Shown here: in pieces, positions 23,442 to 34,659 of the stretch
How the letters are laid out: each line of letters opens with the position of its first letter
How positions within the stretch are numbered: position 1 is the stretch's first letter
Origin: Rheum nobile
Lineage: Eukaryota > Streptophyta > Magnoliopsida > Caryophyllales > Polygonaceae
Direction: 5' to 3'
Length of the DNA: 64,000 nucleotides
NCBI GenBank assembly: GCA_027886185.1
Contig: WOAB01000040.1
Span: 7,688,001 to 7,752,000 of the forward strand
Position numbers and translations under genes: made by a program
The notes under the pieces: model-generated
Seen by the model: the letters and a program-made list of their open reading frames with translations, nothing else
Databases searched by the model: none
What the model was told of the DNA's origin: nothing

Positions 23442-24647
23442 CTAGAAGTGATACAACTTCAGATGTGTAGCGTTCCAACTTCTTGGGATCGGTCGCCCGT
23501 CTTTATCTTCTAGCTGGTATGCTCCCTGTCTGACTACTTCTTTGACGAGGTAGGGACCTTCCCACTGAGGCGCGAGCTTTTCGTCGGTCTGATTCTTGGT
23601 GTTCTGGAATATCTTTCTAAGGACCCAATCGCCAAGTTTGAAGACTTTGGCTCGAACATTTTTGTTGTAACTTCTTGCGACCTGCTGCTGGAACCTGACC
23701 ATTCTAATTCTGCCTTTTTCCCTAGTCTCATCCACCGTGTCCAAGTTGTGTGCTAGCTCGACCTCATTTTGTTCATTCGTCTAGATGATATAATGGGCAT
23801 ATGAACTTCCCCTCATCCTCTGGTCCTGTCGGACCAGAGGATGAGGGGAAGTTCATCTGCCCATTTTGCTTTAGCCCATGTGAGGCGTTTCTTGAGGTTA
23901 TTGATGATGATCTTGTTGCTAGACTCGGCTTGTCCGTTGGATTTGTGGATACCGAGGAGTGAACGTGACCAGTTTGATGTTCCACTGGTCGCAGAAGGCT
24001 TGAGTCTTATGATTGATGAATTCGGAGCCATTATCGCATACGATTTCTGACGGGACGCCAAATCTGCACAAGATATTGCGTTTTATAAACAAACTGACGT
24101 GTTGATCTTTTACCTCTCGGTAGGCTTCAGCTTCGACCCATTTGGAAAAATAGTCTGTCATGGCGAGAAAGAAGACTCGTTGGCCCGATGCAGGTGGGAG
24201 TTTTTTGACGATATCCATCCCCCATCTCATGAAGGGCCATGGTGCTAAAGTCGGATGGAGGAGTTCCGAGGGTTGATGTGGAACGGGTGTGTGTCGTTGG
24301 CAGGCGTCGCACTTCCTGGTGTACTCCATCGCGTCTCTATTCATTGTGGGCCAGTAGTATCCTGTTCGCAAGGCTTTCCCCGAGAGGCTTCGTCCTCTGG
24401 TGTGGTTGCCACATTCTCCTTCATGTAACGATTGTAAGATGCGTCTGACTTTTGGAGTCTTGACGCATCGTAGGAGTATCCCTATGACAGATCTTTTGAA
24501 CAACACATCACTTATAATGTCAAAGGAAAGAGCTCGTACCTTTAGCCTTTTTGCTTCCGTTTTATCGTTGGGTAGGATTCCGTCTTTTAGCCATTTGACG
24601 TAAGGTAGCGTCCAGTCGTCATGACCGTTGACAATGTCTTCTTCTGG
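23442..24647 (-). pseudogene. Integrase of Tat element A, rearranged
   Basis: The HHCC zinc-binding region (ending CDACQRH) is near 24300-24430. The catalytic core contains WGMDIVKKLPPASG near 24210 and CDNGSEF near 24030. The third catalytic glutamate is in SNGQAESSNK near 23920, in a shifted frame. The C-terminal region (GDWVLRK, WEGPYLVKEV) runs to the stop at 23442. About 45 residues expected after LPLILWS are missing and replaced by an inverted copy of the preceding sequence (hairpin at 23792-23865). A TGA at 24648 separates it from the extra RNase H. It is not functional. Confidence 0.85.
23792..23865. repeat. Long perfect-type hairpin inside the integrase
   Basis: Two 35-bp arms (23792-23826 and 23831-23865) are inverse copies with one mismatch, separated by TGTC. 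The right arm is normal integrase coding sequence and the left arm is an inverted copy of it. This suggests fold-back or templated repair after a break. Confidence 0.92.
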
Positions 24648-25316
24648 TCAATCGCCTATCTCTAATGTGACAAGTTCTTCCAGCGGTGTGCTTAAATCCT
24701 TGGGTGTTTTTGGAACAGCTGGTGTTATGACGTATGCTAGTGGGATGTTTGGGAATTTCTTTGGATCCAAGACGGACCCCAAGTTGGCTAGTGCGTCATC
24801 CTGAGCGTTGAGATCTCTAGGAACCTGTCTGATTTCGAACTTTTGGAATTTGTCGATTAGTTTCTTGGCCACGTCCAGATAAGCTATCATTATGTCGTCC
24901 TTGGCGTTGTACGATCCTTGTATTTGATTTACGACTAAGAGGGAGTCGCAGATGACTTCGATTTCTCGGACTCCTAGATCGCGTGCCTGAATGAGCCCAA
25001 ATATGAGTGCTTCGTATTCAGCTTCGTTGTTGGTCGCGTCCCATTCGCATCTTACGGCTTGGGCTATCTTGTCCCCTTGTGGTGATTTCAGCACGACCCC
25101 CAGCCCCGATCCTCTAGCATTCGACGCGCCGTCTGTGTGGAGCTCCCATTTACATGTTTCCTCCGTTGCGAGTAATTGCGTTGCTTCTTCGACGGCTTCT
25201 TGTTCTAGGGTCGGGCTGAAATCTGCCACAAAATCAGCCAATGTCTGGGACTTGATCGCCGTCCTAGGCTCGTATTCGATGTCGTAGCCGCTGAGGTGTA
25301 TGGCCCATTTGGCCAT
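24648..25316 (-). pseudogene. End of RT-linked RNase H plus additional RNase H-like domain of Tat element A
   Basis: The segment opens with the end of the RT-linked RNase H (MAKWAIHLSGYDIEYEPR), then TLADFVADF. A second RNase H-like domain follows: ELHTDGASNARGSGLG supplies the first acid, TNNEAEYEAL the glutamate, VICDSLLVVNQI the next aspartate, and NAQDDALANL the last position. A second RNase H after RT-RH is a hallmark of the Tat group. It is closed by a TGA at 24648, where an open copy would continue into integrase. Confidence 0.85.
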
Positions 25317-25455
25317 TCATCTTGTGAACTCAGGTTTCCTCATGATTGCTCTCATGGGATGGTTAGTGCGGACAATTATAGTATGAGATTCGAAATAGGG
25401 TTTGAGTTTGTTTGACTCCATTACCAGTGATAAGACGAGTTTTTCCAATGACGAA

Positions 25456-26110
25456 TGTTGGGCCCAAACTTACTCTAAGGGATCGGATCAAACGAATTGG
25501 GCCAAAGTCCAGACGAAGCCGAAGGCCAGAAGGAGTTAGAGGCGACGGATGCCCTTCAGACGCTGAGGATCCGACCGAATCCCGGAAGTTTCGCCCCGGA
25601 CATTAATTGCTTGATCGGTGACAATGGTAACAACATTAAACACAGGGATTATGATGACAATCAAGAGCAAATCCCAAAGATCTCGCACAGAATTAATAGA
25701 GGATAAATACGAAAACGAATAACGAACACAAGGAGGAAACTACCATAAATAGACCACGAAGAAGCAAACGACAGAACACACACGTCTATACACAGCATCC
25801 ACTGACTTACCCTTCGAGAGGCCTACTTGCATATTCACTCTCACTCAAACCCCCCGGAGATTCTACCCGATCGCTGTCGGTCGAAACACCAAAACGCCTG
25901 TCGGACAGGGCTCGATCCTTTATTCTCTAAGGATAAGTTGTATTTCGATCTGATTCAGTCATCATTTGATATATAAATTACATTGCCATTTCGCATCTAT
26001 TCTTTGCTTGGTTGATTGTCTATTTGGTTTGGATTCATTTTTTATTATCCGATTGACTCGTTACCCCGTCTAAGGCGATTTAGGTCGACCGATCTTTTCA
26101 TCCCAAAACA
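25456..26110 (+). repeat. 5' LTR of Tat-type element B
   Basis: 655 bp, TGTTGGGCCCAAACTT...CATCCCAAAACA. Its last 482 bp align without gaps to 29184-29665 with about 16 differences by hand count. Confidence 0.9.
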
Positions 26111-26113
26111 ATT

Positions 26114-26130
26114 TGGCGCCCACCGTGGGG
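26114..26130 (+). other. Primer-binding site of element B
   Basis: TGGCGCCCACCGTGGGG starts three bases after the LTR. Element A has the same sequence on the minus strand at 36043-36059. The matching tRNA should be identified by search. Confidence 0.75.
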
Positions 26131-26166
26131 CAACTTGCCTATCACCATCTCGAAAATCCTCCAACC

Positions 26167-28390
26167 ATGACTATCAACCCACCTACCGGTACCGAGGAGC
26201 CACGCCTCGAAGACGACACCCAAGCTCAAGGAAACACAGCCGAAAATACTACTCCAAACCAACTCCAAGAGCTTGCCCAAAAAATGACTGCCCTACAAGA
26301 GGAACTTGCCCAGCAACGCCAAAAGACTGAAGCCTTGGCTACCTTATCCACCCAATTCGAGGCCGAGATTGCACAACTAACCCGTGAAAATGAGTCTCTT
26401 ATGTCGCAGGTACAATCGATGGCTTCTGGATCTAGGCGGATGCCCATCCATATTAACGTCCGGACGCGTCTCGACATGGATGGCGTCGAACTAACCCCCC
26501 CCCCCCCCCCCCGAGCATACGACACCCCGGGAATACTGAGGGTACATCTCAAACTCCTCTGGTCAATCCGTTTTCAACTAACAACGTTACTTTCTCCACA
26601 CCGATCGGGTCAGCAGGAACCTGAATCGACGAACCACAGGTTACCAATCCTCCCGACATCCTGGCTCTCGTCCAGCAGACACTCAGTCAACACATGAAGA
26701 CACTTGACGATCGCATCACTAGAATTCCCGGAGTTCCACAACCGATCGAGAAGGAAGCGTCGGGTGGATACGAGGAATCTCCATTCATCAGAGAGATCGC
26801 CAGAGTCGAAATCCCAAAGAAGTTCCACCTTCCTAGCATGGCGACATTCGACGGCACCAATGACCCAGATGATCACATTTCTCTCTATAAACAAAAACTA
26901 ATGACTGCATCTATTCCAAGGGAGAGCCGCGAGGCTGTCATGTGAAAAAGCTTTGGCATGACTCTCGCGGGTCTCGCCCTGACCTGGTTTATGCGTTTGC
27001 CTCAGTGAATAATCGCCTCGTTCGTGGATCTGGTCAACTCCTTCAAAATCCAATTCGCCAGCAGTCGGAGGCTAGAAAGGCAGTCAAGTGATCTCTATCG
27101 AATCACCCAAAGGTATAACGAACCTCTCCGGAGCTATCTTAACAGGTACAATAAGGAAAAAGTCGCGATCCCCCATTGCGACGTCCCCACCTCCATCGAA
27201 GCTTTTCGACAAGGTCTGATCAAGGACAACAACCTCTACAACGAGATCACCAAGTACCCGTGCAGAAGTTTCGAAGATGTCCAAGCCAAAACCATGGCCG
27301 AGGTATGTCTGGAATAAGATCGCGAAAAGCGACCCATGGACCCGATCAATCCGATCGCAAATCCTCTTCCGATAACCGTCGAGACAGACGGCATCACCCC
27401 TACCCTCGCAACCGAAATGAGCAGAATTAGGTAAACTCCTTCCAGGACAGGTCCCAAGACTGGAGAGATGGTCCAACGTTGCCTCCTAGGGTTCAGTCTT
27501 ACAATTTTAATATCTCTGTATCGGAGTTCATCAAGAGTTTCGACAAGTATGGGAAAGAGGTAAGATGGCCCCGAAAGAACGACCGACCGGACGTAAAAAA
27601 GGACATGAACAGGTGGTGTGAATTCCACGGTGACCACAGTCACTCAACGGACGAATGCATCACCTTACGAAAAGAGGTCGCCAGGTTACTCGCACAAGGA
27701 CTCTTGCGCGACGTAATCTCAGAACGGGCCAAAGCCACCATGGAACGACGAGATCAGGTAAAACAAGATAAACCCCCATCTCCTGTTCATACAAAAATTA
27801 TCAATACCATTTCAGGGGGCTCAGACGTATGTGGGAACACGTACTCCGCAGCCAAAAGACATGCAAAAGAAAGCAAAGGCAGTAAACCCGAGACGCCGGA
27901 GTTCAGACAAACCAGGGTCTCTGACCTCCCGACGGTCACGTTCGACGAATTCGATGCCGACGGGTCGGAAAACCATCATGATGGTCTGGTAATCTCCTTG
28001 TCTATTGGGAACTGTTTGATACGTAGAGTACTAATCGATACAGGAAGTTCAACCAATATCTTGACCTTTGATGCCCTCAAAGGGATGGGTCTGGGCGAAG
28101 ATGACCTTATCAAGAAATCGACTCCATTAGTCGGATTCAGCGGCGAAGTCAAACATACTATCGACGAAATCGTTCTTACGACATACGCTAGAGGGGTAAA
28201 CCAACAGGTGAAGTTTCTAGTCCTAGACTGCCCATCTCCCTATAATTGCATTCTTGGCAGGCCATGGATACATGCTATGAAGGCGGTACCCTCGACGTAC
28301 CATCAAATCATCAAGTTCCCTACCAAGTGGGGAGTCTAAGAAATCAAGGGAGATCAGAGGATGGCCAAGGAGTACTATGTCGCCTCCATA
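26167..28390 (+). pseudogene. Gag-protease of Tat element B, broken
   Basis: Starts ATG 26167 (MTINPPTGTEEPRLEDD). A glutamine-rich probable coiled coil (AQKMTALQEELAQQRQ) precedes the gag domain (SSDLYRITQRYNEPLRSYLN, 27080-27300) and a zinc-finger-like WCEFHGDHSHSTDEC near 27620. The protease keeps the active site LIDTGSSTN near 28035. Frame breaks include an 18-C run at 26495-26512 where element A has five C, a TGA near 26943, a TGA near 27006 and further stops near 27315, 27427 and 28337. It ends abruptly at about 28390, where a Tekay LTR fragment begins. Confidence 0.85.
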
Positions 28391-28393
28391 TTT

Positions 28394-29183
28394 GAATGTA
28401 GTACGTTCTCCTTCCGATCTGGATTCGCTGTAAGCGTTGAGGTTGGTTGTGAGCCGAAGCATCTCAGTCAGCTTTTAATCGCTGTTGTTTGATTCTGTAA
28501 ACATTCCAGATTTGTCATATTTCCTTAAAGACTCATTTCTTTTGGAGTCGCTTTTCGAGTCGATTTCTGTGAAGATTAAGTCTTCCAGAATCTTCTCTTG
28601 TGCATACCTCTTGTTGTTATTCCGTGAAAGTGCCGGGTTATGTATCGTCCCTTCGGTTATTATTCGAGGGACAATGATAGTAAACGGTTACGATCACTCG
28701 AACCATTCTGCTTTTTACCCTTGCTAGTCTATTCAAGTAGACTAACCCACGAACATTGTTCTCCGCATGTGGGCTGGTGTCATCCGTTCGATTCGGCACA
28801 TCAGATAGAGCGAAGATATGAGGAGACTAGATTGACTATGAAGACGACGGTTGTTTTTGGATGTTTTAATAATTGCTTTTAATCAGGTTGAGATCCTTGG
28901 ACAGGTGACCATTACGATCACAACCCTTTTTGTAATATCTTTTATAAGTCTTCCGTTGTACTTTGTTTAAACTCTGTGTTTGGCCTATTCGGGATTGGGA
29001 TGTAATCCCGTAACTCATGTTTCATTTGATTGATGTTTTGATTTGGATACTTTGATCATTATGTATCATTGTATGCCTTAAATTGTATTTAAACCGGTAA
29101 AGCCTTGGGTGATCTTGGTAAGGAACACTGGGGTCACTGGCGGTAATACCTTTCCAAATGGGTTAAGATTTGGGGGTGTTACA
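28394..29183 (+). repeat. Tekay-type LTR fragment (3' part)
   Basis: It matches the last ~730-800 bp of the LTR at 5015-7331, starting at the equivalent of about 6599 (GAATGTAGTACGTTCTC) and ending GGGGGTGTTACA. The right junction falls inside the 3' LTR of element B. A deletion apparently fused element B gag-pol with this LTR. Confidence 0.85.
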
Positions 29184-29665
29184 AACAACATTAAACACAG
29201 GGATTATGATGGCAATCAAGAGCAAATCCCAAAGATCTCGCACAGAATTAATAGAGGATAAATACGAAGACGAATAACGGACACAAGGAGAAAACTACCA
29301 TAAATAGACCACAAAGAAGCAAACGACAGAACACACACGTCTATACACAACATCCACTGACTTACCCTTCGAGAGGCCTACTTGCATATTCACTCTCACT
29401 CAAACCCCCCAGAGATTCTACCCTATCGCTGTCAGTCGAAACACCAAAACGCCTGTCGGACAAGGCTCGATCCTTTATTCTCTAAGGATAAGTTCTATTT
29501 CGATCTGATTTAGTCATCATTTGATATATAAATTATATTGCCATTTCACATCTATTCTTTGCTTGGTTGATTGTCTATTTGGTTTGGATTGATTTTTTAT
29601 TATCTGATTGACTCGTTACCCCGTCTAAGGCGATTTAGGTCGACCGATCTTTTCATCCCAAAACA
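29184..29665 (+). repeat. Partial 3' LTR of element B
   Basis: Colinear with 25629-26110 and ending CATCCCAAAACA, then the duplication ACGAA. The first 173 bp of this LTR are absent. Confidence 0.88.
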
Positions 29666-29670
29666 ACGAA

Positions 29671-30372
29671 TATATTGTCTCCGTCGGGAGCAGCGTTCGA
29701 CTGACGTAGTAGATTGGTGATTGCTTACCGTCTTCTTCTCTGACCAGCACTGCGCTTACAACGGATGCCGACACTGCTAGGTACAGCAACAGTGGCTCAT
29801 CGTCTTTAGGTTTTGCCAACAACAGGAGACTGGCCAGGTATTTTTTTAGATCCTGAAATGCGACTTCATGTTCTTCTGTCCATTGAAAGGACTTGTTCTT
29901 TTTGAGAGCGTCGTGGAAGGGTTTGCACTTGTCTGACGACTTCGAGATGAACCTATTTAGAGCTGCTATCCGACCTGTCAGCTTTTGTACGTCCTTGACG
30001 CATCGAGGGGATCGGAGGTTGATGAGGGCTTTGACCTGTTCTGGGCTGGATTCTATTCCTTTTTGTGTCACCATGTACCCCAAGAATTTCCCTAACGAAA
30101 CTCCGAAAGAGCATTTCATAGGATTTAGTTTCATGTTATATCTTTTTAGTACCTCGAAGTTGTCGCGGAGGTGATCGATGTGGTCCTTCTTCTTTTTTGA
30201 TTTGACTAACATGTCATCTATGTAGACTTCCATTGTATCCCCAATCTAATCTTTGAACATCTTGTTGACTAGTCGTTGATAAGTAGCCCCTGCATTTTTT
30301 AGTCCGAAGGGCATCACTTTGTAACAATAAATACCTTGACTTGTAACGAATGCCATTTTCTCTTGGTCTTCT
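29671..30372 (-). pseudogene. RT (second half) and RNase H start of Tat element A
   Basis: On the minus strand the frame runs from EDQEKMAFVTSQGIYCYKV through the RT palm MEVYIDDMLVKSKK near 30210. It continues with GKFLGYMVTQKGIESSP near 30080, then the RNase H start YLAVSASVVSAVLVREEDG near 29740. A TAG near 30246 interrupts KDQIGD-type sequence before the palm. It is joined across the solo LTR to 33195-33717, and across element B to 25316-25455. Confidence 0.87.
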
Positions 30373-33194
30373 TGTGATATCCCGTATTTCTGTAAGGTTA
30401 TTTTGGGAATTTTGGGAATTTTCCCGAACACCCGTTTTGTACGTCGGATTTAATTCAGGAAGTTTGAGACATTCTGTAATGTGCTCAATATCTATAATAT
30501 TTTTCTAAGTGAAATAAAATACAGACGACGTACTTTGGATGTTAATACTCGTTCGTGTACGATTATTTTTATCCCGAGTTAAGTCGATATCGTCCAAAAG
30601 CTGAGAAGGGCAAAGCCACGGTGGCGGCGACCGCCGCAATTAAGGCGGCGACCGCCGCGAAGGGCTCGAGGCAACAGTGCCTCGTCTTCTAGCTAGGCAC
30701 GAAGACCAGAAAATGGCGACCGCCGCATTAAGGGCGGCGACCGCCGTAAGTTGCCCGCCGTAGTGGTTTTGTGAGGCGGCGACCTGGGTGAAACGCGGCG
30801 ACCGCCGCGAGCTAGCTAGGGGGTAATACACAGTGGTCGCAGACGAGCCTCTGGCAGCGCCGATTTAGCCCTGCTACGCCGCGTCTAGGCCATCATTGTG
30901 CTCCCTTGTGATCTGGCTATAAAAGGAGAGGCTTGGGGGTCGGATTCGAGCACAAATCAAAGCTCAACCCTCAAATTTCTCTCTCGCCGAAATTGTTGTG
31001 CCTCGCCGAATTTCTTGGAGGTGATCGCCGGTGTTGTGTGGTGTTGTTCCAGTGGCCCTTGTGAAGATTTTGGGTAGCCTTTGAAGGTTAGAACCCAAAG
31101 CAAGTCGAAATGAGGCCAGATCGCGTACCATTTGGTGAGTTTTTCTCGCCGTTCTGTTTCGGGACTCTTCACGGCGACCGCCGTGTTCATGGCAGAGACC
31201 GCCGTAATGAACCGCGGCGGGCGCCGCGATTAACCCGGCGACTGTCGGTAGAGGGCAGAATGCCTATTTTGGCCTCGGCTTTGGTGGTCGTCTTTCGGGC
31301 ATCGTTCCTTTCGATTTCTTTCGTTCGTGCTCGTTTATGTCAAATCTAACTTAGGGTTTCTTTATGGGTCGGTTCGAAGGAATCTGTGTGCCAGATTTGT
31401 TCATGTGTCGAGCCCAGAATCTCGTCGTTAGGCTTCGTTCAAACTCTGCGGATTAAGGCAAGTGGCGGTTCGCTCTTGCTCATCGTTCCATATTTACATT
31501 AGTTATCAGTTGTTTATATGAGTAATTAATTTGGAATGATTATTGTGTTTGTCTGGAAATGGTTTTATAAACTATTTTGGAAACTGTAATAATGATATTA
31601 TAGTAGGTTGTATATCTGTTAGAACAACGCTATTTTATGTGATAATTACCGTGATGGTATTGTTGTGAATTTAATCTTAATGCTAGAGTAGCATGTGGGT
31701 TAATAGAAAAGCTAATCCAAGTAAGGATTAGTCGTTTCTATTATCTCTATGTTTAAGTCGTTTGCTTGGATGGCTTTAATGTGAATAATTGATGTGTTAG
31801 ACTGTTTAGTTAGCACGAGTGTTGGTAGGAACGTTAATCCAAGTAAGGATTAGTCGTTTCTTTATAACGTAATATTCCTCGAAATAATTCCGAATAATAA
31901 TAATTTAAGGGTCATGACCTATGCTTCCTATCCACCTTTAAGGATCTGAAGTGTTTAAGCGCCTTGCTAGCGCAATTGGGTGAACATAATTGTCACCATG
32001 TGTATTAAGCACCTAGCTAGTGCAATTGGGGTGGACGTAACTGTCACCCTGTAAATTAAAGTGTAAGCACTGTGGCAGTGTAATCTGGGTGAACGTAAGG
32101 TCACCCTGTGTAATAATAACTTCCGTTGTTACTCGGAATAATATTAAGCCTCGTGTGTGCGTGTGTGTGTGTGTGTTTGTGTGTTGTTTTACTTTGGGTC
32201 GGCATTATGGACACCCTGAGTCTTAAAACTTTGTTGTCGCGCTTAATAATATTAATGTATTTCAGTGGCGTGTGTTTTATAATTAAATAAGATAATGTGC
32301 CCGAGTGCACAAAATTAATATACCTTTGGCGAGTAGTGCAGCTAAGTAAATAGTGCAGCTAGGAAAGCTCGTCTTGACTTTTGATCAGAGTACGTTCTCT
32401 TTCCAATCTGGATTCGTTGTATGCGGTGAGGTTGGTTGTGAACCAAAACATCTAAGTCAGCTTTTAAATCTGTTGTCTGATTCTTTAAACGTTCTAGATT
32501 TATAATATTTCCTTAAGACTCAATTCCTTTGGAGTCTTCTTTCGGGTCGATTTCTGTGAAGATTCAGTCTTCCAGAATCTTCTCTTGTGCATGCCTTTTG
32601 TCATATTCAAGTATAGTATGGTGGTTGACTAACGTACTCGACTTTTATTCGAGAGACGAGGAGTCTAACCTAATACGACTACTTTGAACCTTCTGCTTTG
32701 TACCCTTGCATAGTCTATTCAGTAGATTAACCAACCTAAATTGTTATCTGCATGGTTGGCTGGTGTCATCCGTTCGATTCGGCACATCAGATAGAGCGAA
32801 GATATGAGAAGACTAGATTGACTATGAAGATGACGGTTATTTTTGGATGTTTTAATAATTATCTTTTAATCAGGTTGAGATCCTTGGGCAGATGATCATT
32901 ACGATCATAACCCTTTTTGTAAGATTTCAAGAAAGACTTCCACTGTAACTTATTTACTCTGTGATGTATTTAAAAAGACTTCCACTGTACTTTGTTTAAA
33001 CTCTGTATTTGTCCTACTCTGGATTGGGATGTAATCCCGGGACTCGTGTTTTATATGAATAAAGTTATCATTTTATATCCTTTGTATCTCATAATTATAT
33101 TTAAACGGTAAAGCCTTGGGTGATCTCGGTAAGGAACACTGAGGTCACTGGCGGTAATACCTTTCCAAATGGGTTAAGATTTGGGGGTGTTACA
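30373..33194 (+). repeat. Solo Tekay-type LTR inside the RT of element A
   Basis: One LTR of 2822 bp, TGTGATATCCCG...GGGGGTGTTACA. A perfect 5-bp duplication CTTCT lies at 30368-30372 and 33195-33199. No internal region or second LTR is present, so the element was reduced by LTR-LTR recombination. A TATA box is at 30917-30925. The palindrome GGCGACCGCC occurs on both sides of it (about 30625-30810 and 31170-31190). Removing the LTR restores the RT frame of element A around MEPE/DQEK. Confidence 0.95.
32150..32188. repeat. GT microsatellite in the solo LTR
   Basis: An interrupted GT run (GTGTGTGCGTGTGTGTGTGT and onwards). The LTR of element 1 lacks it. Confidence 0.75.
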
Positions 33195-33870
33195 CTTCTG
33201 GTTCCATGAGGATCTGATTGTAGCCACTGAACGCGTCCATGAAGGATAGCATTTCGTGACCTGTTGTCGCGTCGACCATGGAGTCGATATGAGGGAGTAG
33301 GAAGGAGTCCTTGGGACATGCTTTGTTAAGGTCGGTGAAGTCGGTGCAGACTCTCCACTTGCCATTTTTCTTTTGGACCACAACCACATTGGCTAGCCAA
33401 TCGGGGTAGTCGACTTCTCTTATTTTTCCTGTTTCCAGTAGGCTCCTGACCTCGTCGTCGATGATCTTATTCCGCTCGGGGGCGAATTTCATGCGCTTCT
33501 GCTTTACAGGGGGGTGAGATGGATCTACATTTAATTTGTGAGTAATAATGTTTGGAGATATCCCGACCATGTCTTCATGTGACCACGCGAAGCAATCAAC
33601 ATTAGATTGGAGGAAATCCAATATTTGTTGTCTGGTCGAGTCATCCAGATCCGACCCGACCCTTACCGTTTGGTTTGGCTTTGAAGGATCTAGTGTAATC
33701 TCGTCGAGCTTTTCCATCTCTGGTTCGATGTATCGACTGGATCCTTCGCTGAGCTGTAATTGCTATGCGATCTTGACCGCGCTCTTCATGGAGGCGACAT
33801 AGCATTCCTTGGCCATCCTCTGATCGCCCTTGATCTCTTAAACTCCCCACTTGGTAGGGAACTTAATGAG
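33195..33870 (-). pseudogene. RT (first half) of Tat element A
   Basis: It reads from about 33717 in the minus frame. Motifs include HKLNVDPSHPPVKQKRM, then WLANVVVVQKKNGKWRVCTD and MDAFSGYNQILMEPE. The frame stops where the solo LTR begins. The stretch 33720-33870 continues the polyprotein toward protease with frame breaks (an in-frame stop near 33760). Confidence 0.87.
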
Positions 33871-34659
33871 TTAATGGTACGTTGAGGGTACCACCTTCAT
33901 TGCGTGTATCCATGGCCTGCCAAGAATGCAGTTGTAGGGAGATGGACAATCTAGGACTAAGAATTTCACTTGTTGGTTTACTCCTCCGGCGTAATTCGTA
34001 AGAATGATTTCGCCAATAGTGTGTTTGACATCGCCGCTGAATCCAACTAGTGGAGTCGATTTCTTGATAAGATCATCTTCACCCAGACCCATCCCTTTGA
34101 GGGCGTCGAAGGTCAAGAGATTGGTCGAGCTTTTTGTGTCGATTAGTACCCTACGTATCAAACAGTTTCCAATAGACAGAGAGATTACCAGACCATCATG
34201 ATGGTTTTCCGACCCGTCAGCGTCAGACTCGTCGAACGTGATCGTTGGGAGGTTGGAGACCTTGGTTTGTCTGAACTCTGGCAATTCGGGTTTACTGCCT
34301 TTGCTTTCTCTCGCATGTCTTTTGACTGCGGAGTACGTGTTCCCACATACGTCCGAGCCTCCTGAAATAGTATTGATAATGTTTGTATGGACAGGAGATG
34401 GAGGTTTATCCTGCTTTACCTGATCTCGTCCCTCCATGGTGGCTTTGGCTCGTTCTGAGATCACGTCGCGCAAGAGACCTTGCGCGAGTAACCTGGCGAC
34501 CTCTTTGCGTAATGCGATGCATTCGTCCGTTGAGTGACCGTGGTCACCATGGAATTCGCACCACCTGCTCATATCCTTCTTGACGTCCGGTCGATCGCTC
34601 TTTCGTGGCCATCTTACTTCTTTCCCATATTTGTCGAAACTCTTGATGAGCTCCGACAC
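33871..34659 (-). pseudogene. Gag C-terminus and protease of Tat element A, altered active site
   Basis: A 262-residue open stretch. The zinc-finger-like motif WCEFHGDHGHSTDEC is near 34560. The protease region contains LIDTKSSTNLLTF near 34130, where the homologous position in element B reads LIDTGSSTN. The essential glycine of the DTG/DSG motif is thus lysine, so the enzyme should be inactive. The C-terminal flank (CILGRPWIHAMKVVPS) is conserved between the two copies. Confidence 0.88.

Larger units (their letters stand above)
25456..29665 (+). mobile_element. Tat-type element B inserted in element A
   Basis: A 4.2-kb plus-strand element of the same family as A. It is bounded by a 5-bp duplication ACGAA (25451-25455 and 29666-29670) inside the RNase H of element A. 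It has a complete 5' LTR (25456-26110), PBS, gag and protease, then breaks at about 28390. A Tekay LTR fragment and only the last 482 bp of the 3' LTR follow. RT, RNase H and integrase are gone. Confidence 0.88.

Noticed and set aside
26227..28462. Minus-strand ORFs over element B such as 27236-27643
   Set aside because: Antisense shadows of the gag-protease frame. They have none of the splice or domain evidence seen for the antisense gene in element A.
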